A stretch of 7,123 nt of DNA, taken from positions 1-7,123 of the forward strand of contig DIVM01000115.1 in assembly GCA_002435835.1 (NCBI GenBank). The letters are read 5' to 3'. Of this stretch, positions 1-5,199 are shown piece by piece. The notes under the pieces are model-generated. The model ran no database searches and had not been told where the DNA came from. It saw only the letters and a list, made by a program, of their open reading frames with translations. Position 1 is the stretch's first letter. The number at the start of each line of letters is the position of its first letter. The DNA is from Firmicutes bacterium UBA6132 (GTDB lineage Bacteria; Bacillota_A; Clostridia; Tissierellales; Sedimentibacteraceae). The translations under genes were made by a program, and so were the position numbers.

Positions 1-1383
1 CAAAGCGGATTAAAAGGTTTATTAAATAAATTAAGCAACAGAACAGATTTATCAGAGGCAGCTCAATGGTATGCTACAACTGATGTAGAATTAGATGCAA
101 AAGCAGCTTCAAGTGAAGTTGGAATATTAGCTACAGCAAATGAAGATGTAAGATCTTTAAGAGAATTAATCACTTACGGATTAAAAGGTATGTCAGCATA
201 TGTAAAACAAGCAAATGCATTAGGTTATGAAGATAAAGAAGTAAATGCTTTTATGCAAAGCACACTTGCTAAATTATTAGATGATAGTTTAACAGTTGAA
301 GAATTAATTGCTTTAACATTAGAAACAGGAAAATTAGGTGTTAGCGGAATGGCATTATTAGATAATGCAAGCACAAGCACTTATGGAAATCCTGAAATTA
401 CAAAAGTTAATATAGGCGTTCAATCAAACCCTGGTATATTAATTTCTGGACATGATTTAAGAGATTTAGAGCAATTGTTAGAACAAACACAAGGAACTGG
501 AATAGATGTTTATACTCACTCAGAAATGCTTCCAGCTCACTACTATCCACATTTGAAAAAATATACTAACTTAGTTGGTAATTACGGAAATGCTTGGTGG
601 AAACAAAAAGAAGAATTTGAATCATTCAACGGACCAATATTAATGACTACAAACTGTATAGTACCACCTAGAGATTCATATAAAGCAAGATTATTTACAA
701 CAGGTGCTTCTGGATTCTCAGGATGTAAACACATTGAAGGTGATGCAAACGGAATTAAAGATTTCTCAGAAATTGTAGCATTAGCTAAAACTTGTCCAGC
801 TCCTACAGAAATTGAAACTGGAGAAATCATCGGTGGATTTGCTCATGCACAAGTATTTGCATTAGCAGATAAAGTTGTTGATGCAGTTAAATCAGGAGCA
901 ATCAGAAAATTTGTTGTAATGGCTGGTTGTGATGGAAGAGCTAAATCAAGAAACTACTACACAGATTTTGCAAAAGCATTACCACAAGACACTGTAATTT
1001 TAACAGCAGGTTGTGCAAAATATAAATACAATAAATTAAACTTAGGTGATATCGGAGGAATTCCAAGAGTATTAGATGCTGGACAATGTAATGATTCATA
1101 TTCATTAGCATTAATCGCGTTAAAGCTTAAAGAAGTATTCGGATTAGAAGATATCAATGACTTACCATTAGCATTTAATATAGCTTGGTATGAGCAAAAA
1201 GCTGTAATTGTACTTTTATCTCTATTATATCTTGGAGTTAAGAAAATTCACTTAGGACCAACTTTACCAGCTTTCTTATCACCAAATGTTGTTAATGTAT
1301 TAGTTGAAAACTTTGGAATCGCTGGAATTTCAAATGTAGAAGATGACCTTGCAACATTAATAGGTTTAGCTGAAAATAAATAA
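1..1383 (+). CDS. hcp: Hybrid cluster protein (hydroxylamine reductase), 5'-truncated
   Basis: The frame is open from base 1 to the TAA at 1381-1383, so the gene enters from outside the window; the ATG at 190 is an internal Met, because residues before it also match the family. About 460 codons are visible. All seven hybrid-cluster ligands are present, numbered from the first visible codon: His151 (SGHDL), Glu175 (HSEMLPAH), Cys219 (TTNCI), Cys310 (AGCDG, the persulfide position), Cys338 (AGCAK), Cys363 (GQCND) and Glu398 (WYEQK). Nearly all their spacings match those I recall for Desulfovibrio Hcp (His244 to Glu494), so about 93 residues are missing, including the N-terminal four-cysteine cluster motif. 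The visible start falls between the two helical bundles of a long (class I/II type) Hcp. The family is cytoplasmic, reduces hydroxylamine in vitro and is now mostly regarded as an NO reductase or S-nitrosylation factor. Frequent AAC, TAC, CCA and GGA codons suggest high expression. Confidence 0.97.
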   Translation, partial: QSGLKGLLNKLSNRTDLSEAAQWYATTDVELDAKAASSEVGILATANEDVRSLRELITYGLKGMSAYVKQANALGYEDKEVNAFMQSTLAKLLDDSLTVEELIALTLETGKLGVSGMALLDNASTSTYGNPEITKVNIGVQSNPGILISGHDLRDLEQLLEQTQGTGIDVYTHSEMLPAHYYPHLKKYTNLVGNYGNAWWKQKEEFESFNGPILMTTNCIVPPRDSYKARLFTTGASGFSGCKHIEGDANGIKDFSEIVALAKTCPAPTEIETGEIIGGFAHAQVFALADKVVDAVKSGAIRKFVVMAGCDGRAKSRNYYTDFAKALPQDTVILTAGCAKYKYNKLNLGDIGGIPRVLDAGQCNDSYSLALIALKLKEVFGLEDINDLPLAFNIAWYEQKAVIVLLSLLYLGVKKIHLGPTLPAFLSPNVVNVLVENFGIAGISNVEDDLATLIGLAENK

Positions 1384-1390
1384 GAACCTA

Positions 1391-1450
1391 ACCCAACACG
1401 CAATCAAAGATTGCTGTTGGGTCCCGAGAACCTTGTTGCATTCGCAGCAG
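1391..1450 (+). other. Two GC-rich hairpins downstream of hcp
   Basis: The first hairpin pairs 1391-1405 with 1409-1422: 14 base pairs, one bulged C at 1399 and an AAA loop. The second pairs 1434-1439 with 1444-1449 around the loop ATTC, with one G-U pair. The hexamer GAACCT occurs at 1384 and again at 1428, flanking the first hairpin. No T-run follows either stem (the next bases are A-rich), so this is not a textbook intrinsic terminator. It could protect the hcp mRNA 3' end, terminate with help, or be part of a small RNA or repeat. Its GC content contrasts sharply with the surrounding intergenic DNA. Confidence 0.6.
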
Positions 1451-1490
1451 AATAAAAAATTAAAAATAGTTAATAATTAATATGTATGTA

Positions 1491-1534
1491 AACTCTGATT
1501 TAATTCACCTAATTAATGTGAACTAAATCGAGTT
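1491..1534. promoter_or_regulatory. Large interrupted inverted repeat, candidate operator
   Basis: The arms at 1491-1508 (AACTCTGATTTAATTCAC) and 1518-1534 (GTGAACTAAATCGAGTT) pair over 16 positions with one mismatch and one extra T, around a 9-base spacer. The repeat ends just upstream of the -35 position of the candidate promoter for the DUF1858 gene. No T-run follows. Its position suits an activator or repressor site better than a terminator. The regulator is unknown. Confidence 0.5.
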
Positions 1535-1563
1535 AAATTATACTTAATATTTTTGAATATAAT
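1535..1563 (+). promoter_or_regulatory. Candidate promoter of the DUF1858 gene
   Basis: A perfect TATAAT lies at 1558-1563, about 35 bases before the start codon. The -35 region (around 1535-1540, AAATTA) is poor. A weak -35 directly beside a large inverted repeat is typical of a promoter that depends on an activator, but this is inference. Confidence 0.4.
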
Positions 1564-1598
1564 TTGGTCGGAATAAAATTAATTTTAAGGAGAATATC

Positions 1599-1808
1599 AT
1601 GAAAGAAATAACTAAGGATATGGTTATTGGCGAATTATTGCATATGGATAGAGGCTTAGCAGGAATTTTAATGGAAGCTGGAATGCACTGCTTAGGATGC
1701 CCATCATCACAAATGGAATCAATAGAAGATGCAGCTATGGTTCATGGATTTAATGTTGATGATTTATTGGCAAAATTAAATAACTATTTAAAATCTGTTG
1801 AAAAATAA
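1599..1808 (+). CDS. DUF1858 / hybrid cluster protein-associated redox disulfide protein
   Basis: This 69-residue protein is a single small DUF1858 domain, the family called hybrid cluster protein-associated redox disulfide domain. The key feature is the CxxC pair Cys31 and Cys34 (MHCLGCPSS), preceded by the helix [13 protein letters not shown] and followed by the typical [10 protein letters not shown] segment. There is no signal peptide or membrane segment, so it should be cytoplasmic. The family name comes from repeated co-occurrence with Hcp, and here it lies directly downstream of hcp. It may pass electrons to Hcp or keep its thiols reduced; its biochemical role is not established as far as I know. 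The start is supported by AAGGAG at 1588-1593. It has its own candidate promoter and terminator, so it is probably transcribed separately from hcp. Confidence 0.9.
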   Translation: MKEITKDMVIGELLHMDRGLAGILMEAGMHCLGCPSSQMESIEDAAMVHGFNVDDLLAKLNNYLKSVEK

Positions 1809-1816
1809 TATTTAAT

Positions 1817-1846
1817 AAATGAGCATGAAAATTCATGCTCATTTTT
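1817..1846 (+). terminator. Intrinsic terminator after the DUF1858 gene
   Basis: The stem AAATGAGCATG (1817-1827) pairs perfectly with CATGCTCATTT (1834-1844) around an AAAATT loop. The T-run at 1842-1846 overlaps the end of the stem. It begins 8 bases after the stop codon. The A-run on the left side means it could also work weakly leftward. Confidence 0.85.
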
Positions 1847-1852
1847 AAAAAC

Positions 1853-1897
1853 AAAATATAAAAACTTAATAAAAATAAAATATAAAAGCTTAATAAA
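1853..1897. repeat. Short tandem direct repeat in an A-rich spacer
   Basis: Two 21-base copies of AAAATATAAAARCTTAATAA plus A lie at 1853-1873 and 1877-1897, a period of 24, differing at one position. They sit just upstream of the candidate promoter of the two-gene operon. They could act as an A-rich upstream promoter element or be a simple local duplication. Confidence 0.6.
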
Positions 1898-1906
1898 TAA
1901 AAAATA

Positions 1907-1934
1907 TTGAACAATAATAGTTAATAAATATATT
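1907..1934 (+). promoter_or_regulatory. Candidate sigma-A promoter of the unknown-hemerythrin operon
   Basis: TTGAAC at 1907-1912 and TATATT at 1929-1934 are separated by 16 bases. The -10 matches the consensus at five of six positions and the -35 at four of six. Transcription would start near 1941, just ahead of the ribosome binding site GAAGGAG. In DNA this AT-rich, such matches arise by chance, so confidence is moderate. Confidence 0.4.
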
Positions 1935-1957
1935 TACTAATATAGAAGGAGAAATTT

Positions 1958-2554
1958 ATGAGCGCATTTTTAGGACCAATACATTTTTGGCTTTACAATA
2001 AAGTTAAAATACAAAATGATATAGTGGAAAATATATTATCATCCATAGCTGAAGATAATTTAAAAAATAAATTAAAAGAAAAATACGGCGATGAAGAATT
2101 AAAACCACTTGATGAAGTAATTGATGTTACAAACATCCATGGATGGCTTCAACAAAGAGTTTCATTAGTTGAAAATAAATTAGCTTTTACAGTAACTGAA
2201 ATATTGAATAATAATTCTGAAAAATTCGAAGAATTAAAAGATATATTTAAAGCAAGTGGTGCTGAAGTTTCAACTCTTGATTCGAATTCATCATTAGAAG
2301 AAGCATATAAAGCATTTAACGATTCATTGTTGGATGGAATGCCTTGCGACCATGCAAATACTTTAGTATCTCAAGAAAATGATGAAATTATTTGGAAAAG
2401 AAATGTTTGTGTTCACCAAGATTATTGGGATGCAAACAATGGAGATATAAGCAATTATTATTTATTAAGAGACGAATTAATAAAAGGTCTTTTAAGTGAA
2501 ACAAATATTAAATATGAAAAAATAGACGATATAACAAGCAAAATTTCAAAATAA
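1958..2554 (+). CDS. Conserved-looking protein of unknown function, 198 aa
   Basis: I cannot assign this protein to a named family, although its opening MSAFLGPIHFWLYNK has the look of a conserved clostridial hypothetical protein. It is soluble, with no signal peptide or membrane span. The N-terminal two-thirds look helical and charged. The C-terminal third carries a dense block: DGMPCDH (Cys130, His132), then IIWKRNVCVHQDYWD (Cys151, His153), and YYLLRDELIKGLL. The two C-x-H pairs, with His9 and His61, are plausible metal or haem ligands, but that is inference. The gene begins after GAAGGAG at a good distance. It ends 14 bases before the hemerythrin-like gene and is clearly co-transcribed with it, which suggests a shared role in O2 or NO sensing or detoxification. 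It could instead be a small enzyme unrelated to metals. Confidence 0.85.
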   Translation: MSAFLGPIHFWLYNKVKIQNDIVENILSSIAEDNLKNKLKEKYGDEELKPLDEVIDVTNIHGWLQQRVSLVENKLAFTVTEILNNNSEKFEELKDIFKASGAEVSTLDSNSSLEEAYKAFNDSLLDGMPCDHANTLVSQENDEIIWKRNVCVHQDYWDANNGDISNYYLLRDELIKGLLSETNIKYEKIDDITSKISK

Positions 2555-2568
2555 TTACAGGAGGCAAT

Positions 2569-3123
2569 ATGAACAGCATTAAATTAATGGTTGAAGAGCA
2601 TGAATATATTTTACGCATGCTTAAAGTTGTACGTAAAGCATGTTTTGGTGTAATGAAGGGCGCTGAAATAAATTATGATGATTTTAATGATATGATTGAT
2701 TTCATAAGAAAATATGCAGATTCACATCATCATGGTAAAGAAGAAAAGTTTTTATTTAAAGAAATGCAAAATCATTTGGGAAGAATAGGAACAAATTTAA
2801 TTACTCATGGAATGCTTGTGGAACATGATTATGGAAGAATGTATATAGGTGAATTATCAGATGCATTATTAAGTGTTAAAAACGGAAATGAAGAAAGTAA
2901 ACTTGACGTTATAGCAAATGCTGTTGGATATACTAATCTGTTGTCAAAACATATTGCTAAAGAAGATGCTGCAGTATATTCATATGGAGAAAAAAATCTT
3001 CCTCAAGATATATTGGATGATATAAATAAAAAATCAGAAGTATTTGAAATAGAAGCAGAAAAAGAAGGAACACAAAAACATTATATAGATATGCTTGTAA
3101 AATTAGAAAGCAAATATCATTAA
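2569..3123 (+). CDS. Hemerythrin-like domain protein, 184 aa
   Basis: This is a four-helix di-iron protein of the bacterial hemerythrin-like (HHE) family. Recognisable ligand motifs are EEHEYI (His11), SHHHGKEEKFLF (an HxxxE at about His54/Glu58 or His55/Glu59), VEHDYGRM (His86) and KHIAKEDAAVY (His128 and Asp133, the HxxxxD motif). His80 is an additional candidate. Residues 1-140 form the domain; the last 40 form a charged helical tail. Such proteins bind O2 or NO, or sense or repair damage at iron centres; this one has no fused output domain, so a scavenging or storage role is likelier than signalling. The start follows AGGAGG at 2559-2564. It is the second gene of an operon with the unknown 198-residue protein. 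The proximity of hcp and the flavodiiron gene supports a nitrosative or oxidative stress role. Confidence 0.93.
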   Translation: MNSIKLMVEEHEYILRMLKVVRKACFGVMKGAEINYDDFNDMIDFIRKYADSHHHGKEEKFLFKEMQNHLGRIGTNLITHGMLVEHDYGRMYIGELSDALLSVKNGNEESKLDVIANAVGYTNLLSKHIAKEDAAVYSYGEKNLPQDILDDINKKSEVFEIEAEKEGTQKHYIDMLVKLESKYH

Positions 3124-3183
3124 TTTTTTAGATACCCCCCTCAAATCTTAGATAAGTGATATTGCAATTTAATTTTGAGATAC

Positions 3184-3216
3184 AAAGACCTCTCAGTGAA
3201 AATTGAGAGGTCTTTT
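3184..3216. terminator. Bidirectional terminator between converging genes
   Basis: AAAGACCTCTCA (3184-3195) pairs perfectly with TGAGAGGTCTTT (3204-3215) around an 8-base loop. A T-run closes it on the plus strand (3213-3216), and the leading AAA gives a shorter T-run on the minus strand. It lies between the rightward hemerythrin-like gene and the leftward paralogue, only 7 bases from the latter's stop codon, and so can serve both. Confidence 0.88.
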
Positions 3217-3223
3217 ATGCTAT

Positions 3224-3787
3224 TTATTGAACGGATGGGGTGTTAGGATATACAATGGTTTGTTCAGGCACAGTTCCAGATTCAATGGTTCCCAATGGAG
3301 TTAGTTCAAATGTGTAATCAGTTTCTACATTAGGATAAATGCGGAAATTTATTATGTTTACAGGATAATAATCTTTGGCAAATGCTCTTATATTATAAGT
3401 TGTAAAAGTTGGTTCATCAATTAGGCCGGGCATGACATATTTTACAAACAACTCCATAAGAGGAACATTTCCATTTTCATCCGTTAATACGTTATAATGA
3501 ACATGTAATTCCCCATTATCATGAAAATGAAATACTGTAACTAATGCATCTTTAATTGGCTGTCCTGTTTTTGATAAAACTTGTACTGCTAAATATCCTG
3601 TCTGAAATGTAGGAGCTGGAGCTGGGGCTTGAACTGGAACTTGGGTTGGTTCCTGTTCAACGGACAAATTATTAATTGATTTTAGGTTTTTATTGTACAT
3701 ATTTTCATGTAACATGTTTTTTGCCATATATGGTTTATGATTAAAGTTATTAACAATATAGTAATAATTATAATAGTTGTAATTCAT
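3224..3787 (-). CDS. Tyr-rich-tailed protein with transthyretin/CarboxypepD_reg-like domain (paralogue A)
   Basis: The 187-residue product starts with a tyrosine-rich tail (MNYNYYNYYYIVNN; 7 Tyr in the first 20 residues), without a typical signal peptide. A linker rich in Pro, Ala and Gln (about 46-62) leads to a beta-sandwich-like domain at about 63-160: GYLAVQVLSKTGQPIKDALV, then LTDENGNVP, then YNIRAFAKDYYPVNIINFRIYP. This pattern (G-x-L-x-V-x-V, 'DENG', 'Y.I.A...Y.PV.I.N..I.P') is that of carboxypeptidase regulatory-like domains found on clostridial surface and spore-associated proteins. Function is not known; a structural role at a cell or spore surface is inference. The start follows AAAGGAGAG. 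It lies 60 bases downstream of paralogue B on the same strand and the two may form an operon. Both carry a conserved HFHxNGELxVHYN segment. Confidence 0.82.
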   Translation of the reverse strand: MNYNYYNYYYIVNNFNHKPYMAKNMLHENMYNKNLKSINNLSVEQEPTQVPVQAPAPAPTFQTGYLAVQVLSKTGQPIKDALVTVFHFHDNGELHVHYNVLTDENGNVPLMELFVKYVMPGLIDEPTFTTYNIRAFAKDYYPVNIINFRIYPNVETDYTFELTPLGTIESGTVPEQTIVYPNTPSVQ

Positions 3788-3847
3788 AAAAAAATCTCTC
3801 CTTTAAATAAGCTTGTAAAATTCAAAATCATATTTTAGTGGATTATA

Positions 3848-4399
3848 TTAATTAATATTCAAATTTGCCTGAATTGATGGCCTCGAAGGTATTACTATTG
3901 TTTTTTCGGGAGTTACCACAGTTTCATTTCCTGTTATAGGATCCAACCTGGTAACATAATTGGTTTTTATATCGGGGAAAACCTGAAAATTTACAATATT
4001 TACTGGAGAATAGTTATCAGCAATAACCCTTAAATTATAATTAGAATAATAATATTCAGGATTTAGCAGAACATCGCTATGCCTGACAGGTAGTTTCATT
4101 TCTGGAACATTGCCGTTTTCATCTGTTCTTAAATTGTAATGAACTTCTAATTCTCCATTTTGGTGAAAATGAAATACTGTAACCAATGCATCTTTGACCG
4201 GAAGACCTGATTTGTTTAATACTTTTACCGATAAAGTTCCTGTTTCAAATAAAGGAGTAATTGTGGGCGTAACTTCGGAAACTGGTGCTTCAGTTTCTAA
4301 TTGTTGCTGATATGTCACAAGATCTTCATTTGGAATATTTTTATCTATATATGAATCTTGGTAATAATTATTAACGATATAGTAATAATTATGGTACAT
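3848..4399 (-). CDS. Tyr-rich-tailed protein with transthyretin/CarboxypepD_reg-like domain (paralogue B)
   Basis: The 183-residue product is a clear paralogue of the downstream gene. It has the tail MYHNYYYIVNNYYQDSY (7 Tyr in 17 residues), a low-complexity linker with Thr, Pro and Val (about 33-50), and the same beta domain: TGTLSVKVLNKSGLPVKDALV, VFHFHQNGELEVHYN, RTDENGNVPEMKLPV, YNLRVIADNYSPVNIVNFQVFP. It has no signal peptide or membrane span. It is the promoter-proximal gene of the leftward pair; the start codon follows AAAGGAGAG. The shared N-terminal YYYIVNN is also conserved at DNA level, which points to tandem duplication. Tyr-rich tails occur in spore coat and other cross-linked proteins, so a spore or surface structural role is possible but unproven. 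Confidence 0.82.
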   Translation of the reverse strand: MYHNYYYIVNNYYQDSYIDKNIPNEDLVTYQQQLETEAPVSEVTPTITPLFETGTLSVKVLNKSGLPVKDALVTVFHFHQNGELEVHYNLRTDENGNVPEMKLPVRHSDVLLNPEYYYSNYNLRVIADNYSPVNIVNFQVFPDIKTNYVTRLDPITGNETVVTPEKTIVIPSRPSIQANLNIN

Positions 4400-4425
4400 A
4401 AATTAATTCTCTCCTTTCGGATATA

Positions 4426-4456
4426 ATACTTATGTTAATATATGCCAAAAATATTC
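4426..4456 (-). promoter_or_regulatory. Candidate (possibly sporulation-type) promoter of the leftward pair
   Basis: Read on the minus strand, GAATATT (4456-4450) is followed after 15 bases by CATAAGTAT (4434-4426). This resembles the sigma-E layout (ATATT-like -35, CATA-type -10), although the second half of the -10 does not match well. A sigma-A alternative, TTTACA-17-TATTTT, lies slightly upstream. The inferred start would lie very close to the ribosome binding site, which weakens the call. Confidence 0.25.
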
Positions 4457-4626
4457 TTTTGCTTAATTTGTGTAAATAAAAGCTACAAATAATCAATGGG
4501 CAAATTAAAAGGTTTTTTTAAAATTTTAATTATAATTTTTTAAAAATAATTTATAGAACCTTTATTTAAATAATTTTTATTCTATTGTAAATACTAATTA
4601 AAAAGTTTTTATTTCAGGAGGTAATT

Positions 4627-4971
4627 ATGAATTTTAGAAATTTAGAAAATAGTATTGATTTTAATGATAATCAGTTTACAAAAAGAATTATATTTGATGA
4701 AGATGATGTTTTAAGTTTTATTTTAAATTTTAGAAAAGGTCAAAGCCTACCTACACATAAACATGAAAATTCTCGTCTTGTATTAACAGTTCTAAGAGGA
4801 GAAGGTGAAGTTAAAATTAATGAAACAATACAAAAAATCCAAAGAGGTTCAGCAGTTCTTTGTAATGGAAGTGATGAGTTTAGTATTCCTAAAGTAGATG
4901 AGGATTTATCTGTTTTTGTTATCATAAGTCCTAAACCAAAAAATACAGTTTTCTCTAAAGAGATAGGTTAA
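4627..4971 (+). CDS. Small single-domain cupin, divergent metal site
   Basis: The 114-residue protein is one cupin_2-type barrel. Motif 1 is GQSLPTHKHENSRLVLTVLRGEG, with His44 and His46 in place. The usual Glu, seven positions before the Gly of RGEG, is Leu51. Motif 2 (IQRGSAVLCNGSDEFSI) has Phe85 where the third metal-binding His is expected. It therefore keeps two of four canonical ligands and may bind metal differently, or act as a small-molecule or sensor barrel. The C-terminal strand SVFVIISPKP is typical of the family. The start follows a strong AGGAGG at 4617-4622. It sits between stress genes, oriented like the flavodiiron gene 228 bases downstream. Substrate and role are unknown; a link to the stress island is inference. 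Confidence 0.88.
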   Translation: MNFRNLENSIDFNDNQFTKRIIFDEDDVLSFILNFRKGQSLPTHKHENSRLVLTVLRGEGEVKINETIQKIQRGSAVLCNGSDEFSIPKVDEDLSVFVIISPKPKNTVFSKEIG

Positions 4972-4977
4972 ATTTCT

Positions 4978-5052
4978 TGTCATTCTGAACGCAGTGAAGA
5001 ATCTTTCTTTTTATTTGAAATAATAAGATCCTTCGCTACGCTCAGAATGACA
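4978..5052. repeat. 75-bp inverted repeat of the CATTCTGAA...GAAGAATC dispersed type
   Basis: The left arm 4978-5003 (TGTCATTCTGAACGCAGTGA then AGAATC) and right arm 5027-5052 (GATCCTTCGCTACGCTCAGA then ATGACA) are reverse complements over 26 positions with four differences, around a 23-base AT-rich spacer. Arms of nearly this sequence are a familiar dispersed intergenic repeat in many unrelated bacterial genomes, recalled from general knowledge and not searched. It encodes nothing and is not followed by a T-run. It begins 7 bases after the cupin stop and could form a strong hairpin there. Confidence 0.8.
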
Positions 5053-5081
5053 GATTGTGAGATGCATGCCCAGCTTGAAAG

Positions 5082-5110
5082 TTGACAATTTCATCAAGTA
5101 ATCTCATTAT
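5082..5110 (+). promoter_or_regulatory. Second, upstream promoter candidate for the flavodiiron gene
   Basis: A perfect TTGACA at 5082-5087 is followed after 17 bases by CATTAT (5105-5110), which matches TATAAT at four of six positions. The -35 lies inside an imperfect inverted repeat (CTTGAAA at 5074-5080, TTTCATCAAG at 5089-5098) that could be an operator. Confidence 0.35.
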
Positions 5111-5112
5111 TA

Positions 5113-5151
5113 TTGAGTTATATTGCATAAATTAATATAATGATATATAAT
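5113..5151 (+). promoter_or_regulatory. Main promoter candidate of the flavodiiron gene
   Basis: TTGAGT (5113-5118) and a perfect TATAAT (5136-5141) are spaced by 17 bases. A second pair, TTGCAT (5123-5128) and TATAAT (5146-5151), also spaced by 17, overlaps it. Transcription would begin near 5148-5158, giving a leader of about 45-50 bases to the ATG at 5200. The upstream in-frame ATG at 5140 lies inside the -10 box and would not be in the transcript. Confidence 0.5.
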
Positions 5152-5199
5152 TGGTATAAATTAACTTTAGTAAAAAATTTATTTGAGAAAGGAAAAATT

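Noticed and set aside
190..192. ATG at 190 as the real start of hcp
   Set aside because: The frame is open to base 1 and the preceding residues ([12 protein letters not shown]) match the conserved Hcp helix, so it is an internal Met of a truncated gene.
582..1157. Minus-strand open frames opposite hcp (582-830 and 957-1157)
   Set aside because: They lie wholly inside the well-conserved hcp gene, have no ribosome binding site, and their translations look like antisense shadows.
1482..1526. Short open frame (MYVNSDLIHLINVN) before the DUF1858 gene
   Set aside because: It is 14 codons long, has no ribosome binding site, and overlaps the inverted repeat; there is no sign of a leader peptide function.
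3135..3140. C6 tract as a phase-variation switch
   Set aside because: It is short and lies downstream of a stop codon, not in a promoter or coding region.
4508..4563. AAAGGTT...AACCTTT pairing in the cupin leader as a riboswitch
   Set aside because: It is only a 7-bp stem closing an almost pure A/T loop, with no conserved riboswitch core.
4740..4925. Minus-strand open frame opposite the cupin
   Set aside because: It lies inside a confident cupin gene and has no ribosome binding site or recognisable protein features.
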